NCBI GenBank assembly: GCA_016860845.1 | Contig: BOKF01000006.1 | Location: 186,001 to 250,000 of the forward strand | Reading direction: 5' to 3' | DNA from: Chloroflexota bacterium | Lineage (GTDB): Bacteria > Chloroflexota > Anaerolineae > 4572-78 > J111 | DNA length: 64,000 nt | In this document: positions 55,059-61,539 of the stretch, piece after piece | Layout: the number at the start of each line of letters is the position of its first letter | How positions within the stretch are numbered: the first letter of the stretch is position 1 | Made by a program: the position numbers and the translations under genes | Notes under the pieces: generated by a model | Databases searched by the model: none | Seen by the model: the letters and a program-made list of their open reading frames with translations, nothing else | What the model was told of the DNA's origin: nothing

Positions 55059-56303
55059 ATGATGTCGGAAAAACTTAAAAAAAACTGGCCCGGTTTAACC
55101 AACTGGTTGAATAATCTTGATCTGGAACAAACCCGCGAGAGCGTACACCAGGAGAGTCAAGCCCGGATTGTGCTGCTGGGTCTGGCCGGAGCCGGAAAAT
55201 CTTCATTATTCAACCATTTATGCGGCTGGACTGTGTCAACTCCACAGACCGGCCAGGCTAACGGTTCAAACTTTGGGGCCAGGTTAGCCGAGCCAATTGA
55301 AGATTTTGGCCTGTTTTGCCTGGTAGATTTGCCGGAGGATTTGAGTGAGTATGGCCAAACGGGTCTGTTTAATTTTGGCCGGCCTGATGGGTTCAGTTTC
55401 GGCTTACCGGAAAATGGCTTTGGTTACAACCCCGGCCTGGCTGGAACAATACCGCTGGGCACGCCGGATTCACTCATTTTGGCCGAAGGTGCTAACCTGT
55501 TGATCTATGTTTTAGATGGTGCAGCCGGGCTGCAGCCGGCCGATTATCGCTGGATAGGCCGCTTGCGGCGGTTGGGTGTACCGCTGCTCATTGTTTTGAA
55601 CAAGAGCGACTTGATTGAAACCGATTTGCCCGGCCGCCAGACCGAGATCGAGTCGCGCCTGGGGGCGCGGGTCCTGCCCGTTTCGGCCTTGACCGGGGCC
55701 AACATATCGGATTCATTGCTATCGAAAATGATGCATCTGTGTCCCAATCTTACTGTGGCTTTGGGGCGGGAATTACGCGGTTTTCGCAGTCAGGCAGCTG
55801 AACGATTGATCGGGCAGGCCGCTTTGGTCAATGGCCTGGTAGCCCTGGAGCCAATTCCTCTGGTAGACCTGCCTGTTCAGATTATAAACCTGGCCGGATT
55901 GATGCTGCGTATTGCCACTTTATACGACCGCCCGGCTAATAATTTGCGCCGGCGCGAAGTGGTCATCGCTATCGCCGGGGGACTGGCTGGGCGCTACGCT
56001 GCTCAACAGGTGGCCAAACTGATCCCGGTGGTCGGCTGGGCAGCCAGCGGCTTGATTGGCTGGTCCTGTACCTGGGGGTTGGGCCGGGCGGCAATAGCTT
56101 ATTTTGAAGCGGAAGGAGACAGCCTGATGGATAAACAGTGGCATGGAACCAAAAATCGAATAAGCCAGATTTGCCGGAGCGTTTATGGACGCTGGCAGAG
56201 CCGGCCCCGGCTACGGGTAGAAATCGTGCGGGCCGATTCGGAGAAGTCGTCACCGAAAGTTGAAGCAGGTAAAGAACCTGAAAAGGAGGCAAGAGGCGGA
56301 TAG
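55059..56303 (+). CDS. P-loop GTPase with C-terminal DUF697-like membrane domain
   Basis: Protein of 414 residues. ATG 55059 is preferred because AAGGAGG lies 6 nt upstream. G1 GLAGAGKSS (41-49), G3 DLPED, G4 NKSD (181-184), G5 SALTG. This is a TRAFAC/Era-like GTPase. After it, a C-terminal region with LPVQIINLAGLMLRIATLYDRP and AIAGGLAGRYAAQQVAKLIPVVG resembles the DUF697 membrane-associated helical domain of YcjF-type GTPases. Expected to act at the inner membrane. It closes the vWA-tubulin-partner series and precedes the reverse transcriptase by 137 nt. Confidence 0.78.
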   Translation: MMSEKLKKNWPGLTNWLNNLDLEQTRESVHQESQARIVLLGLAGAGKSSLFNHLCGWTVSTPQTGQANGSNFGARLAEPIEDFGLFCLVDLPEDLSEYGQTGLFNFGRPDGFSFGLPENGFGYNPGLAGTIPLGTPDSLILAEGANLLIYVLDGAAGLQPADYRWIGRLRRLGVPLLIVLNKSDLIETDLPGRQTEIESRLGARVLPVSALTGANISDSLLSKMMHLCPNLTVALGRELRGFRSQAAERLIGQAALVNGLVALEPIPLVDLPVQIINLAGLMLRIATLYDRPANNLRRREVVIAIAGGLAGRYAAQQVAKLIPVVGWAASGLIGWSCTWGLGRAAIAYFEAEGDSLMDKQWHGTKNRISQICRSVYGRWQSRPRLRVEIVRADSEKSSPKVEAGKEPEKEARGG

Positions 56304-56331
56304 TCCCACTGAGACAACACCAACAATGAAA

Positions 56332-56413
56332 ATGTCATTGCTAGGCTGTAGGCCGAAGCAATCCTCGGATCGCGGATCGGAGACTGCTTCGACCTTCGGT
56401 CTCGCACTGACAT
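56332..56413. repeat. Mobile palindromic repeat with ATGTCA/TGACAT ends
   Basis: Begins ATGTCATTG and ends CACTGACAT, with internal GAAGCAATCCTCGGATC / GATCGGAGACTGCTTC pairing. The form (ATGTCATTGC...GAAGCAATC...GATTGCTTC...GACAT) is that of a widespread bacterial intergenic repeat. It fills most of the gap between the GTPase and the reverse transcriptase. Confidence 0.6.
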
Positions 56414-56440
56414 GACACTTATTTTCAAGGAGGATTTCTT

Positions 56441-57361
56441 ATGCCTAAATCTCTTTTCTTACCGGCGCCGGCTGAAGCGCAGTTGCTGGCCCACCCGCGC
56501 GGCCTGTTGAAGCAGGTTAAGCCGGATGTGTTGTTTTCTATGGAAGCGTTGCGGCGGGCCTGGCTTAGAGTGAGAGCGGCCGGGGGAGGGGCCGGGGTGG
56601 ATGGCGTGACCATTGAACAGTTTGAGGCCAACCTGGAAGCTAACCTGGTAGACCTGCAAAAAGAACTGTTGGGGGGACGCTACCGGCCCCGCCCGGTCAA
56701 ACGCTTGTTAGCCCCAAAACCCAATGGGGGTTTGCGTCCCCTGGCCTTGTGGACGCTGCGCGACAAGGTGGTGCAGCGGGTGGTACACGATTGTATCGAA
56801 CCATATTTTGAACGCCACTTTCTGCCGTGCAGCTTTGGCTACCGGCCGGGCCGGAATATTGCTCAGGTGGTTGAGGTGGTGATGGCGCACCGGCAGGCGC
56901 ACCGGCGCTGGGTGGCGAATATAGATATCAAGGATTGTTTTGATAGCCTCGACTCAGACCTGCTGCTCCATTTTGTGCGGCAGCAGGTTGCCGACCCCTT
57001 GATTTTGAAGCTGATCAAAGCCTGGCTGAATGCCCGAATTTTTAACGAGTTGTACGGGTTGAAGGCCACTGCCGGCGCTTCGCAGGGGGCGGTGATCTCG
57101 CCGCTGTTGTCCAACATTTATTTGCATCAGGTTGATCTGCTCCTGGTTCAGCAGCAGCATGCCCTGATTCGCTATGCCGACAATATGCTAATTTTTTGCC
57201 GCCATAAAGGAGAAGCTGAGCAAGCGTTGCAGACTGCGGCGGCAGTGCTGCAACAAGTGCGGCTGGAGATCAATCCGCATAAGTCGGGCGTCGTCCATTT
57301 TGACCAGGGGTTCCAGTTTTTAGGCGTTTTCTTTTTACGGAATGAATATTTTCAATTGTAG
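56441..57361 (+). CDS. Stand-alone CRISPR-associated reverse transcriptase (YADN)
   Basis: Group II-intron-like reverse transcriptase of 306 residues, with fingers/palm only. Start has GGAGG upstream. Landmarks: GVDGVTIEQFE, KPNGGLRPLALWTLRDKVVQ, FGYRPGR, motif A VANIDIKDCFD (D162), ASQGAVISPLLSNIYL, the catalytic box YADN (245-248) and NPHKSGVVHFDQGFQFLG. There is no maturase (X) or endonuclease domain. The second Asp of the usual YADD is Asn, which would be expected to weaken catalysis. Located directly before cas1 (an IS630 element now intervenes), it fits the RTs that allow spacer capture from RNA. Confidence 0.82.
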   Translation: MPKSLFLPAPAEAQLLAHPRGLLKQVKPDVLFSMEALRRAWLRVRAAGGGAGVDGVTIEQFEANLEANLVDLQKELLGGRYRPRPVKRLLAPKPNGGLRPLALWTLRDKVVQRVVHDCIEPYFERHFLPCSFGYRPGRNIAQVVEVVMAHRQAHRRWVANIDIKDCFDSLDSDLLLHFVRQQVADPLILKLIKAWLNARIFNELYGLKATAGASQGAVISPLLSNIYLHQVDLLLVQQQHALIRYADNMLIFCRHKGEAEQALQTAAAVLQQVRLEINPHKSGVVHFDQGFQFLGVFFLRNEYFQL

Positions 57362-58567
57362 TAATGCTCAGTTAAGTTAGATTTTACTTAATTTACCAAA
57401 GGGCATAAGCTTATGCCCATGAGCAAACATAGAAGAGTTACCTTAATAACCGAAGATAGAGAACGTCTGGAACAGATCATCCATAGTGGCGATGAACCGG
57501 CTCGAACGCAAATGCGAGCACGGATACTGTTACTGACGGATTACAGTCAAGGAAACCATTGGACCGATGAGGCCATCGCGGCGGCCTTGCTGTGTAGCCA
57601 GAAAACGGTGGTCAATGTGCGGCAACGATATGTCGAGGAAGGCTTGGAGGCAGCGTTGTACGACAAACCTCGACCGGGACAGACCCCCAAACTAACCGGG
57701 GAGGTAGAAGCTAAACTGATCCTGCTGGCCTGTAGTGATCCGCCCGAAGGCTATGCCCGCTGGACGATGCGGCTGTTGGCCGATAAACTGGTGGAACTAG
57801 AGGTGGTGGAAGAAATCAGCCACGTGGCAGTCTGGGAGCGGTTAAAAAAAACGAACTGCACCCCTGGCGGGTAAAAAGCTGGTGTATTGGGCAACCCTCG
57901 GCTCGATTTGTGGCCAAGATGGAAGATGTCTTGGAGGTGTATCATCGGCCTTATGACCCCAAACGTCCGGTGGTTGCTTTAGATGAAATCAGCAAAACCC
58001 TGCACGATACGCCGCAGGGCACGTTACCGATGGAGCCGGGTCAAGTGGTTCGCCAGGATTATCAATTCACCCGCAATGGTAGTATCAACCTGTTTATGAA
58101 AGTTGAACCCCTGCGAGGCTGGCGGAAAGTCCGGGTGACGGATCGGCGCACCAGTCTCGATTTTGCCGAGGAGTTACGCAGTTTGGTGGATGAGGATTAT
58201 CCCCAGGCTGACAGGGTCGTGCTGCTCACGGATAACCTTAACACTCATAGCCCGGCTTGCCTGTACGAAGCTTTCCCACCGACTGAAGCCCGCCGGATTA
58301 CTGCCAACCTTGAGTGGCATTACACCCCTGAGCACGGTTCCTGGCTCAATGTGGCCGAATGTGAACTGTCAGTCTTGGCGCGTCAGTGCTTAAATCGCCG
58401 TATCCCGGATAAGGAGACCCTTATTCCTGAAGTGGCCGCCTGGGAGCAAAAGCGAAATGCCGCACAGGTAACCATCCAGTGGCAATTCACCACCGATGAT
58501 GCTCGCATCAAACTTAGACGTCTCTATCCAGTTATTAAAGAGCAAAATTCAACTTAACTGAGCAGTA
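57362..58567 (+). mobile_element. IS630-family insertion sequence
   Basis: Perfect 14-bp terminal inverted repeats TGCTCAGTTAAGTT (57365-57378) and AACTTAACTGAGCA (58551-58564), one base inside flanking TA dinucleotides (57362-57363 and 58566-58567), the TA target duplication expected of IS630/Tc1-mariner. It landed in the heptamer tract between the reverse transcriptase and cas1, immediately after the RT stop codon, so neither gene is broken. Confidence 0.92.
57413..58557 (+). CDS. IS630-family transposase, made by -1 frameshift
   Basis: Two overlapping frames encode one transposase. The first (57413-57874) has the N-terminal HTH part (IAAALLCSQKTVVNVRQRYVEEG). The second (57910-58557, one frame back) has the DDE core: VVALDE (first Asp), VVLLTDNLNTH (second Asp) and WHYTPEHGSWLNVAE (last Glu), the IS630 pattern. 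The frames join at a run of eight A (57844-57851): slipping back one base after TTA AAA AAA gives NELHPWR, the expected continuation. This fits programmed -1 frameshifting, common in IS630, so the element may be active. Confidence 0.85.
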
Positions 58568-58640
58568 AGGAGTAAGAAGTAGGGAGTAAGGAGTAGGGAA
58601 TGAATTTCTGACCCCCTTACTCCCTACTACCTACTCCGAA
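58568..58640. repeat. Inverted heptamer tract upstream of cas1
   Basis: AGTAAGG/AGTAGGG-type heptamers, a short spacer, then the reverse complement TTACTCCCTACTACCTACTCC. It can fold as a long hairpin just before the cas1 Shine-Dalgarno. The IS630 inserted at its left edge. Confidence 0.6.
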
Positions 58641-58651
58641 ATGGAGGTAAA

Positions 58652-59656
58652 ATGGCTCCAGTTTATGTGCGAGAACAGGGCGCGGTGGTGCGGCGGCGGG
58701 GCGAGCGGCTGGTGGTGACCCGCGAGCAGAAGGAGCTGCTGGATTTGCCGTTGATTCACCTGGATCAGTTGGTTCTATTTGGTAATGTGCAGGTAACTTC
58801 GTCCGCAGTGGCGATGCTGCTGCAGGCTGAAGTGGATGTGGTTTTTTTGTCGCTCTACGGCAAGTTTAGAGGCCGGTTGATGCACACCGGCTCCAAGTTT
58901 GCCCAGTTACGCCATGCTCAACTAAAAAAAATGAGCCACGAGCCGGCTAATCTGGCTATTGCCCGCCAGGTGGTGGTGGGCAAAGTGCATAATCAACGAG
59001 GACTGTTGCAGGCCCGGTTGGGGGAGGCGAGCAGCGTTATGCCGGTTCAGCAAGCCATTAGCAGTTTGGGCCGCCTGGTAGGGCAGGCGCAACAGGCGCA
59101 ATCCCTGGACTCGCTGCGCGGGTTTGAAGGGAGCGCCGGGGCTGTTTATTGGGGCGCTTTTCAACGCTTGCTGAAAGCCAACCTGGGGTTTCAAGGGCGT
59201 AAATACTTTCCGCCGCCCGACCCGGTAAATGCTTTGTTGAGTTTTGGTTACAGTTTGCTGTTAAAGGATGTTACGGCTGCGGTGCAGTTGGTAGGGCTGG
59301 ACCCTTTTCTGGGGTTTTTTCATACCATTGATTATGGCCGTCCCTCGCTGGCGCTGGATATGATGGAGGAGTTTCGTCCGGTGCTGGTGGATGGGCTGGT
59401 GTTGGGCTTGGTGAATGAGGGCCAGATGACCGCCGCCAGTTTTGAACAAACGGCCAACCCCAAGTTGCCGCTGCGCTTAACCGAGGCGGCGATAGACCGG
59501 CTGATCGAAGTGTATGAAAAACGCCTGGGCGAACCCGTAGCGCATCCAGACGCGGGTGGACAGACCTCGTATCGGCGTGCGATTGAACTGCAAGTGCGCC
59601 GCCTGGCCCGGGTGGTATTGGGTAAGGCAAAAGATTATGAACCGTTTGTGGTGTAG
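58652..59656 (+). CDS. cas1: Cas1 integrase
   Basis: CRISPR spacer integrase of 334 residues. The start follows GGAGGTAAA. The N-terminal beta-domain (1-90) opens VYVREQGAVVRRRGERLVV, then LVLFGNVQVTSSAVAMLL. The catalytic helical domain carries E159 in RGFEGSAGAVYW, H224 in GFFHTIDYGRPS, and D236/E239 in LALDMMEEFRP; these are the conserved metal-binding residues. It looks fully intact and is not fused to the reverse transcriptase. The genes on either side (RT, RNase H-like, Cas2) suggest a type III RT-linked adaptation module. Confidence 0.95.
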   Translation: MAPVYVREQGAVVRRRGERLVVTREQKELLDLPLIHLDQLVLFGNVQVTSSAVAMLLQAEVDVVFLSLYGKFRGRLMHTGSKFAQLRHAQLKKMSHEPANLAIARQVVVGKVHNQRGLLQARLGEASSVMPVQQAISSLGRLVGQAQQAQSLDSLRGFEGSAGAVYWGAFQRLLKANLGFQGRKYFPPPDPVNALLSFGYSLLLKDVTAAVQLVGLDPFLGFFHTIDYGRPSLALDMMEEFRPVLVDGLVLGLVNEGQMTAASFEQTANPKLPLRLTEAAIDRLIEVYEKRLGEPVAHPDAGGQTSYRRAIELQVRRLARVVLGKAKDYEPFVV

Positions 59657-59795
59657 TAGGGAGTAGGGAGTAAGGAGTAGGGAGTAGGGCGCAGGCAGAA
59701 ATCAGTGGCCAGATTGCTACCCTGCTACTTGTTACCCTGCGCCTCTGCGACCTTGTTACCCTGCTACTTTGCGACCTTGCTACGCTGCCATTTAA
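59657..59795. repeat. Heptamer tracts (AGTAGGG and CTACCTTG-like)
   Basis: Five successive AGTAGGG/AGTAAGG units follow the cas1 stop at once. Later the gap holds CTACCCTG/CTACTTG/CTGCGACCTTG units. No gene seen. Confidence 0.6.
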
Positions 59796-59807
59796 AAGGA
59801 CAAAGCG

Positions 59808-60245
59808 ATGAATGCAACGATCGAGAGACGACCTGATTATTTATCTATCTATTGTGATGGGGCGATTGGTGAGAGGAGACGAGCTACGGGGCTGGGGGTG
59901 ATCATCCGAAATGAGCAAAATGAGATTGTCGGGTTGGTCAAACGGAGTATGCCGGCCATGAAGAGTGTTGAGGCAGAATATGCGGCTCTGGTTTTGGCCC
60001 TGGAAACGGTCCAGTCCTTTCAACCGCGTTATTTACAGGTTTATATGGATTGCCAGGTAGTCATTGGGCAGATGCAGGGCCGCTATGCGGTAAACAGCCC
60101 TAACCTCAAGCGCTGGCACATTCAAGCCTGCCGCCTGGCGCACCGCTATCCAACCATCACTTACCATTTTATCCCCCGCGAGGCCAACCGCCTGGCCGAT
60201 GCCCTGGCGAACGAGGCGTTAATGGAACGTCTGAGCAGCAGCTAG
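59808..60245 (+). CDS. RNase HI-like ribonuclease in the adaptation module
   Basis: Protein of 145 residues with the RNase HI (RVT_3-type) fold and all four acidic catalytic residues: D17 in YCDGA, E57 in SVEAEYAAL, D81 in VYMDCQVV and D131 in NRLADALA. Strand YLSIYCDGA and the GLGVIIRNEQNEIVG turn are typical. RNase HI cuts the RNA strand of RNA-DNA hybrids. Lying between cas1 and cas2 and downstream of a reverse transcriptase, it is well placed to clear RNA from RT products before integration. It is not fused to another domain. A housekeeping RNase H that happens to lie here cannot be excluded. Confidence 0.85.
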   Translation: MNATIERRPDYLSIYCDGAIGERRRATGLGVIIRNEQNEIVGLVKRSMPAMKSVEAEYAALVLALETVQSFQPRYLQVYMDCQVVIGQMQGRYAVNSPNLKRWHIQACRLAHRYPTITYHFIPREANRLADALANEALMERLSSS

Positions 60246-60258
60246 TACACTGTCAGTG

Positions 60259-60354
60259 TTCAGTAGATCACAGATTTAAGCTCAGAGGGGGTCTGCGACC
60301 CCCGGACGCCGGTCGCAGACCGGCTTGGAGCGAACAAAATTGTGATCTGCTGAA
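60259..60354. repeat. MITE-like element with 14-bp inverted ends
   Basis: TTCAGTAGATCACA (60259-60272) and TGTGATCTGCTGAA (60341-60354) are inverted repeats with one mismatch. Inside, GGTCTGCGACC (60290-60300) and GGTCGCAGACC (60311-60321) are mutually inverted, giving nested hairpins. The 96-bp unit is in the gap between the RNase H-like gene and cas2. Confidence 0.6.
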
Positions 60355-60382
60355 TTTACGATTTACGATTAAGAAGATAAGT

Positions 60383-60682
60383 ATGTTTGTTGTGATCAGT
60401 TATGATATTCCTGATGATAAACGCCGGAATGAGGTCTTTAAAACCCTCAAGGATTATGGGGCGCATGTTCAGTACAGTGTGTTTGAGTGTGACCTGAAGC
60501 CGGAGGTGTTTCGCAAACTGCGTCAGGAATTGAAGGAGATTATCAATAAAGAGGAAGATAATGTTCGCTTTTATGTGTTATCGGAAGAAGACCTGAAGAA
60601 GCGCCGGATCTGGGGACAAGAGCGGACCGAGGCAGAGGTGCGGCCGTTTTATCTGGTGCGGAGTTCCGGGAGTAAGGAGTAA
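60383..60682 (+). CDS. cas2: Cas2
   Basis: Small adaptation protein of 99 residues with the ferredoxin-like Cas2 fold: MFVVISYDIPDDKRRNEVFK (D8 in the first strand), YGAHVQYSVFECDL, and FYVLSEEDLKKRRIWG. Cas2 dimers bridge two Cas1 dimers in the spacer integration complex. Length is typical. It closes the adaptation module; a heptamer tract and a small-RNA promoter follow. Confidence 0.95.
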   Translation: MFVVISYDIPDDKRRNEVFKTLKDYGAHVQYSVFECDLKPEVFRKLRQELKEIINKEEDNVRFYVLSEEDLKKRRIWGQERTEAEVRPFYLVRSSGSKE

Positions 60683-60757
60683 GAAGTAAGGAGTAGGAAG
60701 TAAGGGGAAAGCTCTTTTTACCCTACCTACTCCCTACTTCCTACTTCCTACTCCCCC
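60683..60757. repeat. Inverted heptamer tract after cas2
   Basis: AGTAAGG/AGTAGGA units, an AAAGCTCTTTTT centre, then the reverse-complement series CTACCTACTCCCTACTTCC. The hairpin with its central T run may end cas2 transcription. Confidence 0.55.
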
Positions 60758-60760
60758 TTT

Positions 60761-60788
60761 TTGACAGTGTTCCCCTAAGTGCTATAGT
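60761..60788 (+). promoter_or_regulatory. Strong sigma70-like promoter
   Basis: TTGACA (60761-60766), a 16-nt spacer and TATAGT (60783-60788). It lies directly ahead of the candidate small RNA. Confidence 0.6.
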
Positions 60789-60795
60789 ATCTGCA

Positions 60796-60957
60796 AATTA
60801 AATTGCCAGACAAAAGCGAAACCCGGCGGATGCGCTAACATCGGCCGGGTCTCTGACCCCCTCCCTGCACTACCAGGGTGGTGGCTGTTCGGTATTATAT
60901 TCTGTTGTTGCCTTTTGCCAAACAGCGCCCCCGGTTCATCTTGGGGGCGCTGCTTTT
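60796..60957 (+). ncRNA. Candidate structured small RNA
   Basis: About 160 nt between a good promoter and a perfect terminator. The first hairpin is ACCCGGC-G-GATG / CATC-G-GCCGGGT (60821-60850) with loop CGCTAA. A second small stem is CCCTG/CAGGG. The terminator is CAGCGCCCCC (60923-60932) / GGGGGCGCTG (60943-60952) followed by CTTTT. No open reading frame fills it. It is not recognised as a known family; 6S-like or CRISPR-linked RNA are possibilities. The gap 60683-61091 otherwise holds only repeats. Confidence 0.5.
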
Positions 60958-60967
60958 GTGTGGCTTC

Positions 60968-61079
60968 AGGCAAAGTAGCAGGTAGCAAGATAGCAGGTAA
61001 CAAGGTAGCAGGTAGCAGGTTTTAAACTGCGACTTTGCGACCCTGCAACCTTGCGACTCTGCACCCTGCAACCGTACAA
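60968..61079. repeat. Inverted AGGTAGC-type heptamer tract
   Basis: AGTAGC-AGGTAGC-AAGATAGC-AGGTAAC units, then an opposite-sense GCGACTTTGCGACCCTGCAACC series. It ends just before the Shine-Dalgarno of the next small gene. Confidence 0.55.
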
Positions 61080-61091
61080 GGAGCTGCAACG

Positions 61092-61403
61092 ATGGAAGAT
61101 GAAACCGATTCAAGCAAACCTCAACCGAATGGCTGGTATCAGCGCCAACTGTGGCGCGAACCTTTTCCAGCCGACCGGACACGGGCGGCGCAGGTTCGCC
61201 GGACGCTGGCCAGCTTATGTCTTTATCCCCGCCGCGATTTAGCCCAAAACTCCAACCTGGGGGTTATGGAAGCCAATCACCGGGCTGCTCTGCCCGAAAT
61301 TATGGCCGAACTGGATCGTTCGGACCTGGCGGCCCTTTTGTATGTCGCCCGGCTCTTGGCTACCGTGCCGCGTGAGGCTGACTGGTTTGAGCAAGGCAGC
61401 TAA
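61092..61403 (+). CDS. Small hypothetical protein
   Basis: Protein of 103 residues. ATG 61092 is chosen because AAGGAG lies 9 nt upstream; an upstream extension would run into repeat sequence. It is hydrophilic at the N-terminus, then helical (ALPEIMAELDRSDLAALLYVARLLATVP). Not recognised. It lies after the cas2/small-RNA region and converges on the WYL-type gene. Confidence 0.45.
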   Translation: MEDETDSSKPQPNGWYQRQLWREPFPADRTRAAQVRRTLASLCLYPRRDLAQNSNLGVMEANHRAALPEIMAELDRSDLAALLYVARLLATVPREADWFEQGS

Positions 61404-61449
61404 GGGAATTGAGGGAACTCGTAGAAACTGAGGGCAAGCGGAAGAGTTG

Positions 61450-61493
61450 GGAAGATTGGAGGATTGGCAGGCTGGTTAAATGTCCAATCTTCC
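61450..61493. terminator. Inverted repeat between convergent genes
   Basis: GGAAGATTGGA (61450-61460) and TCCAATCTTCC (61483-61493) form a perfect 11-bp stem between two convergent genes. It could act as a terminator for both, although no T run follows it. Confidence 0.4.
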
Positions 61494-61539
61494 AGCCCTC
61501 CAACCCTTCTTGTTTGAATTGTTTAACCAGGTTGTTGTT

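Noticed and set aside
56441..57361. Group II intron with its encoded RT
   Set aside because: The protein lacks maturase and endonuclease domains, no intron domain V-like hairpin is seen around it, and it sits next to cas1.
58652..59656. RT-Cas1 fusion broken by the IS630 element
   Set aside because: The RT stop codon precedes the insertion site and the flanking sequence is a heptamer spacer with its own cas1 ribosome binding site, so the genes were already separate.
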